64,000 bases of DNA from Adhaeribacter aerolatus. Lineage in GTDB: Bacteria; Bacteroidota; Bacteroidia; Cytophagales; Hymenobacteraceae. The stretch is taken from assembly GCF_007991635.1 (NCBI RefSeq), contig NZ_BJYS01000006.1, forward strand, positions 1 to 64,000, written 5' to 3'. The notes beneath the pieces were generated by a model. The model saw nothing but the letters and a program-made list of their open reading frames with translations. It was not told where the DNA came from and made no database searches. Shown here one piece after another: positions 46,651 to 55,439 of the stretch (its first letter is position 1; every line of letters starts with the position of its first letter). The position numbers and the translations under genes are program-made.

Positions 46651-48036
46651 TTACAACCCATATTTATCGATTAAATAAACCAATGCGGCCATTGCGGCGC
46701 CGCCCAGTTCCAGTTCGCGTTGGTTTACGCGGTCGAAAGTATCGGAGGCGGCGTGGTGAACTTCAAAATAGCGCTGCGAATCAGGGCGGAAGCCAATCAG
46801 AGCAATTTTATCGTTCTTCAAGGGGCCTATATCGGCTCCGCCGCCGCCAGCGCCAATATTATTTAAACCGTAAGGCGCCAGTAAAGCTTTCCAACGAGCT
46901 ACTTCGGCTATTTTATTCGGCGTGGCATCAATGCTAAAGCCGCGGGGCGTAAAACCACCGGCATCCGATTCCAGGGCCGCAATATGATTTTCCTTATTGG
47001 TCAACGCTACCTCGGCGTATTTGCGGCCACCGCGCAAGCCGTTTTCCTCGTTCATGTACATCACCGCCCGGATGGTACGTTTGGGTTTAATATTTAAAGC
47101 TTTCAGCAACCGCAGCACCTCAATAGCCTGCATACAACCCGTGCCATCGTCGTGCGCACCCTGGGCCAAATCCCAGGAATCGAGGTGCCCACCTACTACA
47201 ATAATTTCTTCCGGATGTTCGCTGCCTTTTATTTCACCGATTACATTGTGCGATAGCGCATCCGGTAAAGTTTCGGGGTTCATCTTAAAATAAAATGCCA
47301 GGTTCGGGTCGGCTTTTAGTTGCCGGCTTAATAATTCGGCGCCGTTGGTGCTGATGGCGGCCGCTGGAATTTTAGTTATGCCGTCTTCGTAACGGGTGGT
47401 GCCGGTATGCGGAAAATCATCGAGGGCCAGGTTCATGGAGCGGACAATAGCGCCCACGGCACCCAGTTTAGCAGCCTCAATGGCGCCGGAGCCCCGCTGA
47501 TCCACAGCATCGCGATAAGCCATAAACGTTTCAATATAGGCCGGGTTCATGGGCCGGTTGAAAAATACCACTTTGCCCTGCACCTTTACCCGGCCCAGTT
47601 GGCGTAATTCTTCAAACGACCGAACTTCTACTACCTGGGCTTTTATTCCTTTTTTTCCGGTGCCCACCGCGCCACCCAAAGCACAAATAGGTACCATCTG
47701 CCTGCCTTTGGTTGATTGAATTTGCGCTTTTTCTTTTTCGCCGCGTACCCAATGCGGCACCATTACTTCCTGCAGGTACACCCGGTCGAAACCGTAGCTT
47801 TCCATGAGCTTTTTGGTGTAGGTAACCGCTTGGGCCGCTCCTGCCGAGCCACTTAGCCGCGGCCCGATTTGGGTACACAAATACCGCAGGTTCTCATAGC
47901 TTTTACCCTGGGTTAAAGCCTCCCGGAAAATATGCCGGATAACGGCAGAATCGGGTTGCTGGCTTTGGGCCTGAACTGAGATGAAACGAAAACTAAAGGC
48001 AAAGGCAAATATTATTCGACTCGGTTTATAAAACAT
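46651..48036 (-). CDS. M28-family peptidase
   Basis: The 461-residue secreted zinc peptidase has a signal peptide (FAFAFSFRFISVQAQ) and the M28 core: GGHLDSWDLAQGAHDDGTG (His and bridging Asp), YMNEENGLRGGRKYAE (catalytic Glu), ALESDAGGF (Asp) and a C-terminal EVHHAASDTFDRV (last His). The carboxypeptidase Q-like pattern with a PA-type insertion is the same as in the 20.5-kb gene. It is convergent to the subtilase gene and probably works with it in peptide degradation. Confidence 0.92.
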   Translation of the reverse strand: MFYKPSRIIFAFAFSFRFISVQAQSQQPDSAVIRHIFREALTQGKSYENLRYLCTQIGPRLSGSAGAAQAVTYTKKLMESYGFDRVYLQEVMVPHWVRGEKEKAQIQSTKGRQMVPICALGGAVGTGKKGIKAQVVEVRSFEELRQLGRVKVQGKVVFFNRPMNPAYIETFMAYRDAVDQRGSGAIEAAKLGAVGAIVRSMNLALDDFPHTGTTRYEDGITKIPAAAISTNGAELLSRQLKADPNLAFYFKMNPETLPDALSHNVIGEIKGSEHPEEIIVVGGHLDSWDLAQGAHDDGTGCMQAIEVLRLLKALNIKPKRTIRAVMYMNEENGLRGGRKYAEVALTNKENHIAALESDAGGFTPRGFSIDATPNKIAEVARWKALLAPYGLNNIGAGGGGADIGPLKNDKIALIGFRPDSQRYFEVHHAASDTFDRVNQRELELGGAAMAALVYLIDKYGL

Positions 48037-48136
48037 ACAGGAAAAATTTTACCAAAAATAAGTTTTCCCGGCAAATATTCTAAGAAACAGATTAAAGCTT
48101 TAATTAAAGTATAAATAATAAGCTAATCAAAATATT

Positions 48137-48152
48137 AACTAAACTTTTAGTT
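48137..48152. promoter_or_regulatory. Candidate BlaI operator 1
   Basis: AACTAAACTTTTAGTT is a 16-bp palindrome (7-bp arms AACTAAA/TTTAGTT, 2-bp centre) located 53 bp before the blaI-like start. The centre is 20 bp from that of operator 2. Confidence 0.65.
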
Positions 48153-48156
48153 TATC

Positions 48157-48172
48157 AACTAAGTATTTAGTT
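48157..48172. promoter_or_regulatory. Candidate BlaI operator 2
   Basis: AACTAAGTATTTAGTT is a 16-bp palindrome with AACTAA/TTAGTT arms, the same half-sites as operator 1. It ends 32 bp before the start codon. Two such sites two helical turns apart fit binding of two repressor dimers to one DNA face. Confidence 0.65.
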
Positions 48173-48204
48173 ATATATTTATCAATCTAACTAACCGCTT
48201 ACAA

Positions 48205-48582
48205 ATGAAAGAATTAACCAAAGCCGAAGAACAAGTAATGCAGGTTCTTTGGGAAATACAGAAAGGGTTTGTGAAAGATATTCTGGAGAAATTACCGGAA
48301 CCCAAACCCGCTTACAACACTGTCTCTACAATTGTGCGGATTCTGGAGAAAAAAGGTTTTGTGGGCTACCAGGCTTATGGTAAAACCCACGAATATTTCC
48401 CGCTTATAGAAAAAGAAAAATATACCCGCCAATTCCTGAGAAATTTTGTCGGCAACTATTTCGGGGGCTCTTACCAGCAACTGGTAAGTTTTTTTGCCAA
48501 AGAAGAGAACATGAACCTGCAGGAGTTAGACGAACTAATGAAACACGTGAAAAAAGACTTAGACTCGTCAGAAAATGAATAA
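48205..48582 (+). CDS. BlaI/MecI-family repressor
   Basis: The 125-residue winged-helix repressor has the family pattern LTKAEEQVMQVLWEIQKGFV, then the recognition region KPAYNTVSTIVRILEKKGFV and a C-terminal dimerisation helix region. It should bind the twin palindromes upstream of its own gene and be cut or inactivated through the M56 sensor, whose gene overlaps it by 8 bases (ATGAATAA). No beta-lactamase gene is nearby, so the regulon is probably envelope-related rather than antibiotic resistance. Confidence 0.92.
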   Translation: MKELTKAEEQVMQVLWEIQKGFVKDILEKLPEPKPAYNTVSTIVRILEKKGFVGYQAYGKTHEYFPLIEKEKYTRQFLRNFVGNYFGGSYQQLVSFFAKEENMNLQELDELMKHVKKDLDSSENE

Positions 48583-51500
48583 TCTGCTGTTGTACCTGGC
48601 CGAATCCAGTCTGGCTCTTTTGTTATTTTATGCGGTATATGCCTTATTATTAAGCCACCAGACCTGTTTTACGTTTAACCGGTTTTATCTCCTGGCCGCC
48701 TTACTATTCTCCCTGGTTATTCCTTTCCTGGAATTGCCCGCCTGGCCACCAGAACCGACTTTACCAACGAACACCATGGTGGTACAGGTGCAACCCGCAG
48801 GAGTTGTGTACCAGACGCCCATAATAACGGCAACCCTAACGGAAACAGAGACCTTAAATATTGGGGCCTGGCTCTATGGAATGTATGCGACTGGGGTTTT
48901 GATAGCCATTATTTTCTTCTGTTGCCAGTTTCTGCGGCTTTACACTTTCATTTACAGCCACGCCGCCGCAGGCTATTACTGGCAACGCATTAAAATAATC
49001 CCCACCCACGGCGAAATGGCTACCTTTTCTTTCCTGCACTATATTTTATTCGACAACAGCCAACCGCATACGCCCGCCGAAAAAGAATTAATCCTGCGGC
49101 ACGAGCAGGCCCACTTAGCGCAAAAGCATACTTTCGATATTCTCTATTTGAAACTATTAACCATTATTTTCTGGTTTAACCCCCTCCTCTATTTCTATAA
49201 AAAAGCCTTAGAAAGTACCCACGAATATTTAGCCGATGCCGAAGTGCTGCAAGACGAAGAGGTAGATACCTACGCAACTTTGCTGGTGCAACAGGTCTTT
49301 AATAAAACCGATTCTTCCTTTGGGAATTTCTTTCACCTCCATCAATCCTTGTTATTAAAACGACTAAACATGATGAGAAAATTTAAAAGCCATTATTCGT
49401 TAATCCAGCCATTATTGGCCCTACCGGTGATTTGCGTAATTGCCGGGGCCTTAGCTGCCAACCGGCCGGTCTCCGTTCCGGATTTAATGCCTACTCCTTC
49501 TGCTAGTGAAAAAACCGAAAGCTCAGCCTTTTCCAACGCAGATAAAAGAAACATTTTTGCGCAAACAGTAGCTAATTCGGGAACATCTGACAATGAAATT
49601 TCAGAGCCTTCCTTTCCGAATGGTAAAGAGCAGTTGTACCGTTTTTTGTTACAGCACCTGAAGTTTAAGCCGGAAGAATTCGGGAAAGATGCTGTCCGGG
49701 GAACGGTGGTATCTATAAAACTAGATGAGGAAGGAAATCCGGAAAATGCATTTGCCGAAAACGAAGATTTAGTTAACCAGGAAATTAACCGGGTAATCCG
49801 CCTGATGCCCCGCTGGATTCCAGCCTACCAAAATGGGAAAGGAATACCCTCCCGATACGAGCTTCACTTTTTAATTAATCGAAACGCTAAACATTCCGTT
49901 ATTACGCCTAATAAGTTAGCTAGGAACGGGGCGCTGAATTCGGAGGGAGTACCAACATTCAGTTCCGAAATAATCCACCTGGGTTTAAACCCCAATACCG
50001 GTACGCCGAAAAATTTTGAAAATCAAGAAGCCATAGTAGTAGGAGAAATAACAGAGCCCAATTTCCCCGGCGGCCAGGCAGCGATGGATAATTATTTCAG
50101 AGAAAATCTTAATCTGGGAAAAGTTGTTGGTAATGAGTTAGCCAAAGCAAAAGAGTTTGGCTTAGGTAGTGCGTTTACTCTAGAAATTGACCAAAACGGA
50201 AATATTAAGAAATTACCTCTTGAGATTAATGGGTTTGCAAAAATGGATTTAAACCTACCACCTGAAAAAGTAAATGTAAAAGCAGTAGGAAACAAATTTA
50301 GTAACGAGGTAATACGCTTAATTAATAATATGCCGCAATGGAGTCCGGCTACTAAAGATGGTAAACCTATAAGCGCAAAGATTATGGTAGGTTTTGGGCT
50401 TCGTCATAGTTCCCAACCATCGAAACCATTAAAAAGGGACGAAGTTTATTCAACTACCCCGGAAGGCAAACTTATTTTCCAAACTGATCAAATTGTATTC
50501 TGGATTCCTTATCAGAACGACAACCAAAAGAGGGATGAAGGGGTTCAAACTATTCAAGAAATTAAGCCGCCCCTATTCCCCGGTGGTGAACCGGAATTGT
50601 ATAAGTTTTTAAGCAAACATATTAAGTATCCTACTGGTGGTTTAGAGTTGAACGATAGTTTTACCTGGACGATGATTACTGTAAAAATTGATAAGAACGG
50701 TAACCCGGAAACTTATAATAAATTCATAAAAGACCCATTCATTAAAGAAGCTTATCGGGTTAAAAATTTATTACCAAAATTTGAGCCCGCCACGAAAAAT
50801 GGAGAACCTGTAACCTCAGATTATATAATTCCAATTTATTTCCGCTATAGCTCAGATACAACTAAAATAGATGATGCAAAAAATCAAGCTACTTTTAAGA
50901 TAACTAACGGCGTGCCTACTGCTAAAAGCAGACCAATAGTGGTTACCATTTACACTGATAAGTCGGCTCCTGACAAAGCAATTAATAATATTCCGAATGG
51001 AGATAAAACGCTTAAGCCCATCGGTAATCAAAAACTACCTCAGTTTCCGGGTGGTAAAAACGGATTAAGAGAATTTCTATCGAGCCGCATTCAATTTCCG
51101 GCAACGGCTCTAAAGAATAAACTATCTGGTCAGGCCATTCTGCAGGCTACTATTGATGCGGACGGCAAGGTTACAAATTTCAAAACCCTGCACACCGATA
51201 ACGCATATTTTGAACAGGAAGCCCTTTCGGTATTGCGGGAAATGCCCCGCTGGGAGCCGGCTTTAACAGAAGGCAAGGCCGTGCCGTTTAACCTGGTATT
51301 TCCGTTTGTTTTCGCGCTGGAGAGCAAGCAAAATATACCCGCCCTGCGCTTACCCGCTAACCGCAGCCAATTATACGTGCAGGATGCTATTACCATAACC
51401 GGTTACAGTCAGGTTATTCCGGGCAAAACTTTTGTTAAAAAAGAAAGTCTGCCAACCCCCACTAATCCGAAGCCCCAAAACCCGGCACAAGCTGATGATA

Positions 51501-52210
51501 AAGTGTTCACCTTTGTAGAACAAATGGCAACCTTCCCGGGTGGAGAAACGGCTTTAAATAATTTAATCCGGCAAAACTTAAAATACCCGGCAGAAGCCCT
51601 GCGCCAGGGTGTATCGGGTTTAGTAGTAGCCCAGTTTACCGTAGACAAAACCGGCAAAATACGGAACCCGCAGGTAGTAAAATCGTTGGGTGGCGGTACC
51701 GACGAAGAAGTTCTCCGGTTAATTAAATTAATGCCGAATTTTAGTCCGGCCCGGCAAAATGGCAAACCGGTAAATTTCCGCTACACCATTCCTATCCGCT
51801 TTGGGTTAACGGCCACTACACCCGAGCCGGGTACCGGGGCGGCGCCAGCGCCCACTATGCCCGATAAAGTTTTTACCTTTGTGGAGGTGCAGCCCCAGTT
51901 TCCGGGTGGTACAACGGCCCTGAATGAATTTATAAAAAAGAACCTGCAATACCCGGCAGAAGCGGTTACCCGCAAAGTGGAGGGCCTCGTGGTAGTACAG
52001 TTTGTGGTAGATACTACCGGCAAAATAATGGAGCCCAAAGTAGTAAAATCGCTAGACCCTAAGTTAGACGAAGAAGCCCTGCGGGTGGTAAAAACCATGC
52101 CGGAATTCCAGCCGGCCCGGCAAAATAACCGGAAAGTTGCTTTCCGCTATACAATGCCTTTCCGCTTTGCCCTGCCTGCAGAACCAATGAATAACAAGAA
52201 GGACAAATAA
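48575..52210 (+). CDS. M56 (BlaR1-like) membrane metallopeptidase with six TonB C-terminal domains
   Basis: The 1211-residue protein starts with membrane helices (LLLYLAESSLALLLFYAVYA; AIIFFCCQFLRLYTFIY) and an M56 peptidase site HEQAH (His176, Glu177, His180) with a downstream ESTHEYLADAEVL. A transmembrane helix near 290 leads to the periplasm. Then come six TonB C-terminal-like units, each opening with a FPGG or FPNG motif: about residues 343, 492, 662, 822, 984 and 1106. The last two are canonical (YPAEALRQGVSGLVVAQFTV; YPAEAVTRKVEGLVVVQFVV), the first three diverged. The protein should sense an envelope signal and cleave the BlaI-type repressor. Family members more often have one or two TonB domains. 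Confidence 0.9.
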   Translation: MNNLLLYLAESSLALLLFYAVYALLLSHQTCFTFNRFYLLAALLFSLVIPFLELPAWPPEPTLPTNTMVVQVQPAGVVYQTPIITATLTETETLNIGAWLYGMYATGVLIAIIFFCCQFLRLYTFIYSHAAAGYYWQRIKIIPTHGEMATFSFLHYILFDNSQPHTPAEKELILRHEQAHLAQKHTFDILYLKLLTIIFWFNPLLYFYKKALESTHEYLADAEVLQDEEVDTYATLLVQQVFNKTDSSFGNFFHLHQSLLLKRLNMMRKFKSHYSLIQPLLALPVICVIAGALAANRPVSVPDLMPTPSASEKTESSAFSNADKRNIFAQTVANSGTSDNEISEPSFPNGKEQLYRFLLQHLKFKPEEFGKDAVRGTVVSIKLDEEGNPENAFAENEDLVNQEINRVIRLMPRWIPAYQNGKGIPSRYELHFLINRNAKHSVITPNKLARNGALNSEGVPTFSSEIIHLGLNPNTGTPKNFENQEAIVVGEITEPNFPGGQAAMDNYFRENLNLGKVVGNELAKAKEFGLGSAFTLEIDQNGNIKKLPLEINGFAKMDLNLPPEKVNVKAVGNKFSNEVIRLINNMPQWSPATKDGKPISAKIMVGFGLRHSSQPSKPLKRDEVYSTTPEGKLIFQTDQIVFWIPYQNDNQKRDEGVQTIQEIKPPLFPGGEPELYKFLSKHIKYPTGGLELNDSFTWTMITVKIDKNGNPETYNKFIKDPFIKEAYRVKNLLPKFEPATKNGEPVTSDYIIPIYFRYSSDTTKIDDAKNQATFKITNGVPTAKSRPIVVTIYTDKSAPDKAINNIPNGDKTLKPIGNQKLPQFPGGKNGLREFLSSRIQFPATALKNKLSGQAILQATIDADGKVTNFKTLHTDNAYFEQEALSVLREMPRWEPALTEGKAVPFNLVFPFVFALESKQNIPALRLPANRSQLYVQDAITITGYSQVIPGKTFVKKESLPTPTNPKPQNPAQADDKVFTFVEQMATFPGGETALNNLIRQNLKYPAEALRQGVSGLVVAQFTVDKTGKIRNPQVVKSLGGGTDEEVLRLIKLMPNFSPARQNGKPVNFRYTIPIRFGLTATTPEPGTGAAPAPTMPDKVFTFVEVQPQFPGGTTALNEFIKKNLQYPAEAVTRKVEGLVVVQFVVDTTGKIMEPKVVKSLDPKLDEEALRVVKTMPEFQPARQNNRKVAFRYTMPFRFALPAEPMNNKKDK

Positions 52211-52264
52211 TTATTAAAACGCGGGCGTTACCTTTATACCCTTATAGAGCGAGAAAAGAAAGAA

Positions 52265-52302
52265 CCCAGCTCCCCCACTTGAAAATAAGCAGGAGCGCTG
52301 GG
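52265..52302. terminator. Possible weak hairpin between convergent genes
   Basis: CCCAGC-TCC and GGA-GC-GCTGGG can pair with a two-base bulge, in the 213-bp gap between the M56 gene and ispH. No T-run is visible. Confidence 0.3.
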
Positions 52303-52422
52303 CCGCTGCTTAAACTTTGGCTTGTCTGGGATATTTTGGTGCGGTCTGCCCTAATTCAGATTATAAATGCTTTGCTGCCCGGCAATGGAATATTTTGCGT
52401 CAACTCTATTTTGCTGTTCAGG

Positions 52423-53268
52423 TTAATAGGCCAGCAGCACGTCGCGGACGTTTTCCATGAGCCACATAGGGGTAGAGGTAGCACCGCAAATGCCAATGGT
52501 GTCGCCAGGGGTAAATAGGTCCGGCGAAAGCTCTTCTACCTTGGAAATAAAATACGTATGCGGATTGGTATTTTTGCAGACCTGGTAAAGCACCTTGCCG
52601 TTAGAAGACTTGGTACCCGAAACAAATACAATTTTATCGAAGCGGCTGGCGAAAACGCGCAAATCCTTATCGCGGTTAGAAACCTGGCGGCAAATGGTGT
52701 CGTTGGCATCTACCGCGTAGCCTTTTTCTTCGAGGTAATTTTTTATTTTATAAAAATTATCGGTGCTTTTGGTGGTTTGGCTGTACAGGGTAATATTGGG
52801 AGGTAACTCGTGTTGCAGCAGCTCGTCTATATTTTCGAATACCACTGCCTGATTATGTGTCTGGCCCAGCAAACCTTTTACTTCGGCGTGGCCGTGCTTG
52901 CCGTAAATATATATTTTCTCTTGCTTGTCGTAAGAAGTTTTAATGCGGTTTTGCAGTTTCAACACCACCGGGCACGAAGCATCAATTAAATTCAGGTTGT
53001 TTTCGAGGGCAATCTGGTAAGTAGCCGGCGGCTCGCCGTGCGCCCTTATGAGAACGTGTTCATTTTTCAAACCCCGGTAGGTTTCGTAATCTATAATGCG
53101 CAAGCCCTTTTTCTCCAGACGCTCCACTTCCTCATCGTTATGCACAATATCGCCCAGGCAGTATAAATAGCCTTGCTCCGCCAAAATATCCTCGGCCATT
53201 TGAATGGCATAAATTACGCCAAAGCAAAAGCCGGAATTGGGATCGATTTGTACCTGGAGGTTATACAT
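52423..53268 (-). CDS. ispH: 4-hydroxy-3-methylbut-2-enyl diphosphate reductase
   Basis: The 281-residue IspH makes IPP and DMAPP from HMBPP, the last step of the MEP isoprenoid pathway. The three [4Fe-4S] cysteines are in NSGFCFGV (Cys15), IDASCPVV (about 101) and TIGICGATSTPMW (about 266), with substrate histidines in DIVHNDEEV and AHGEPP. The last gene of the carotenoid run, 5 bp after the lycopene cyclase gene, it would raise precursor supply when pigments are made. Confidence 0.95.
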   Translation of the reverse strand: MYNLQVQIDPNSGFCFGVIYAIQMAEDILAEQGYLYCLGDIVHNDEEVERLEKKGLRIIDYETYRGLKNEHVLIRAHGEPPATYQIALENNLNLIDASCPVVLKLQNRIKTSYDKQEKIYIYGKHGHAEVKGLLGQTHNQAVVFENIDELLQHELPPNITLYSQTTKSTDNFYKIKNYLEEKGYAVDANDTICRQVSNRDKDLRVFASRFDKIVFVSGTKSSNGKVLYQVCKNTNPHTYFISKVEELSPDLFTPGDTIGICGATSTPMWLMENVRDVLLAY

Positions 53269-53273
53269 ACTGG

Positions 53274-53969
53274 TTAAACCACTAAAGCATTATTTTGTTT
53301 AGCCTTTCGGCGCCGCAGCCACTCGTACACCGAGATGGTGATTAAGAGCATTAGCATCGAATACATGGTATCTTCGATGGGAATGGTTGTAAGGCGCACG
53401 CCCAGGTTATAATTATTGTTATACAGCACCACCGGTAAAGCGGTTAATACCCCGTTTACCAGTAGGAATGGTATTAAATGTACGAAATAAGTAACGTAAA
53501 ATCTACCTAAAACCTGGTTTTTTAAAAGCCGGTAGTGCAGTAATTGCATAACACTTAAGCCTAAAAAAGTAATAGAAGTATAGAGCCTCGGCAGGAAAAA
53601 TAAGCCCAAAGGAATTAAAACTATTACAAGCGCTAAAGATAATCCTGTGGCATACGGCCGAAAGAAATCTTTGGGAATATACGCGTTAAGGCACTCATAA
53701 ATAAATACGCAGGCGTAAGGCACCGTAATAAAAAACAATATTTCTTCTAGTGGTAACCCAAAGAAATAAATGCCTAATAAATATTCGGGGTTAAAGTCCC
53801 ACACGCCCAAGTGGGTAAAATAAATATCCCAGATAATAAATATCAACGCGTTCACGGTCATAGCCGGAAACAGGTAAGGCCAATTTTTGTAAAAGGCTAC
53901 CCGCTTATCAAAAGACAAGACCAACGGAAAAAAAATGGTGAATAAGTTTAAGTACAAATAAATATACAT
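53274..53969 (-). CDS. Lycopene beta-cyclase, fused CrtYc/CrtYd type
   Basis: The 231-residue integral membrane protein has seven or so hydrophobic segments and two copies of the lycopene cyclase domain: the first ends with GLPLEEILFFITVPYACVFIYE, the second with TIPIEDTMYSMLMLLITISVYEWLR. The repeated P(L/I)E(E/D) motif holds the acidic residues typical of heterodimeric CrtYc/CrtYd cyclases in a single chain. It cyclises lycopene to beta-carotene, the substrate of CrtZ. It overlaps the preceding gene by ATGA. Confidence 0.92.
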   Translation of the reverse strand: MYIYLYLNLFTIFFPLVLSFDKRVAFYKNWPYLFPAMTVNALIFIIWDIYFTHLGVWDFNPEYLLGIYFFGLPLEEILFFITVPYACVFIYECLNAYIPKDFFRPYATGLSLALVIVLIPLGLFFLPRLYTSITFLGLSVMQLLHYRLLKNQVLGRFYVTYFVHLIPFLLVNGVLTALPVVLYNNNYNLGVRLTTIPIEDTMYSMLMLLITISVYEWLRRRKAKQNNALVV

Positions 53970-54499
53970 CAGGCTTTCAGGTTATAAAGTAGTTTCTTTT
54001 CCTGTTCGGTTAACCCTTCGGGGTGTTTTAATAAAAAATGCCGGATGGCCTGGTAAACATCTGCTTCAATATCAGAATTCGGGTACCGGAACAAGCTGTT
54101 CAGAAATATCTTTTTATCTTCTTCCAGGTGGTGGCTCATGTTTAAATACCGCGGAATAAAAAACTCCAGCGAGTACCGCAGAAAACGCACCTCGGCTACC
54201 AGAGGATGTTTTTTGATAACTTCATCAAAAAGCTGAGAAGAAGTGCGTAGATGTTTTATTTTAGCATAAGGCCCCCACGCAAATTTGGCCAGCATGCCCT
54301 GCGTACCGGCCCTGAAACCCAGCACCACCGGGTCTTGCCCTTTGTAATTATGCAAGTGCCGGGCCAGCCTCTCGCAGGTAGCTTCGTCTTTCGCTCCCTT
54401 CTCGTAAAGCCGGCGCAGGTCTGGCACCTGGTAGGTATATTCTGTTTGAAAAAATAAACTCGTAATTGTTAAGCAAAAAGTAAGTAGTAATAAATGCAC
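53969..54499 (-). CDS. Uncharacterised protein in the carotenoid operon
   Basis: A 176-residue protein starting at GTG with an N-terminal hydrophobic segment (HLLLLTFCLTITSLFFQTEY) that may be a signal peptide or anchor. The remainder is helical and charged, containing LRRLYEKGAKDEATCERLAR, VVLGFRAGTQGMLAKFAW, EVIKKHPLVAEVRFLRYSLE and FLLKHPEGLTEQEKKLL. It starts 6 bp after crtB and overlaps the cyclase gene by ATGA, so it is translated with pigment enzymes. No known carotenoid activity matches; a chaperone, transport or assembly role is a guess. Confidence 0.75.
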   Translation of the reverse strand: MHLLLLTFCLTITSLFFQTEYTYQVPDLRRLYEKGAKDEATCERLARHLHNYKGQDPVVLGFRAGTQGMLAKFAWGPYAKIKHLRTSSQLFDEVIKKHPLVAEVRFLRYSLEFFIPRYLNMSHHLEEDKKIFLNSLFRYPNSDIEADVYQAIRHFLLKHPEGLTEQEKKLLYNLKA

Positions 54500-54505
54500 G
54501 ATAGG

Positions 54506-55342
54506 TTAAATTGTGTTAAAACGGTACCGCAGGTAAGACCCCACCAATAACGCCAATTTGGTGTTATCGGGTACTCTTACGCGTTCCGACAGAATTCGTG
54601 CCGCCGGCAGGAGCTGAATTTTGCGAAAAAGCTTTAAATAATAGATATAAGCCAAGTAAACCCCCATCCGGGCCGACCTCGGCAGTTGCAAAATACCTTC
54701 GTAAGCCTGATCAAAGTCGTTTTGAATATCCTGTTCAATGGCGGCTTTGCAATTATTATCGAACGAGGCAAAATCTATTTTGGGAAAGTAAACCCGTCCC
54801 CGTTCTTTGTAATCGCTTTTCATGTCGCGCAGAAAATTTACTTTCTGGAAAGCCGCGCCTAAACTGCGGGCCGGGGCTTTCAGTTTCTCGAACAATGCTT
54901 CGTCGCCTTCGCAAAAAACCCGTAAACACATTAGTCCCACTACTTCGGCCGAGCCGTAAATATATTCGTCGTACAAATCTTTGTTATAGCGCTGTTCCAG
55001 CAAATCCATGCGCATACTTTTCAGAAAAGCATCAATATAGGTTGAATCGATTTTGTACTGATGCACCACCGCCTGGAAAGAATGTAAAACCGGATTTAAA
55101 CTAATGCGCTTTTGAATAGCCTCGTAAGTGCAGGACTCAAAATCGTCGAGTAAGTCGGCTTTGTTATGCTCATGAAACGTGTCCACAATCTCGTCGGCGA
55201 ACCGCACAAAACCATAAATACCATATATGGGATAATGGAATTTTTTATCGAGGGTTTTAATACCCAGCGTAAAAGAAGTGCTGTATTGCTGGGTTATCAG
55301 CTTGCTGCATTTGTAGCTAGTCTCGTCAAATAACGCCATCAT
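54506..55342 (-). CDS. crtB: Phytoene synthase
   Basis: The 278-residue trans-isoprenyl diphosphate synthase condenses two GGPP into phytoene. Both aspartate-rich motifs are seen: IYGFVRFADEIVDTFHEH (first) and NFLRDMKSDYKERGRVYFPK (second), together with SYKCSKLITQQYSTSFTLGI near the start. The protein is soluble and membrane-associated. It is the second gene after crtI and is followed closely by the unknown gene and the cyclase. GGPP synthase is not encoded in the window. Confidence 0.95.
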   Translation of the reverse strand: MMALFDETSYKCSKLITQQYSTSFTLGIKTLDKKFHYPIYGIYGFVRFADEIVDTFHEHNKADLLDDFESCTYEAIQKRISLNPVLHSFQAVVHQYKIDSTYIDAFLKSMRMDLLEQRYNKDLYDEYIYGSAEVVGLMCLRVFCEGDEALFEKLKAPARSLGAAFQKVNFLRDMKSDYKERGRVYFPKIDFASFDNNCKAAIEQDIQNDFDQAYEGILQLPRSARMGVYLAYIYYLKLFRKIQLLPAARILSERVRVPDNTKLALLVGSYLRYRFNTI

Positions 55343-55439
55343 GGGTCAATATCGTTTAAGTACGTCATATAAAATTAAAATATTACCCTGCCTGCCATTT
55401 CTCCTATGTGTTTATCTTAATAAAACAGGCATTTAAGTT

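Noticed and set aside
48205-52210. Beta-lactam resistance operon
   Set aside because: The BlaI/M56 pair resembles a beta-lactamase regulator pair, but there is no beta-lactamase or altered PBP gene nearby and the sensor carries TonB-type domains instead of a penicillin-binding domain.
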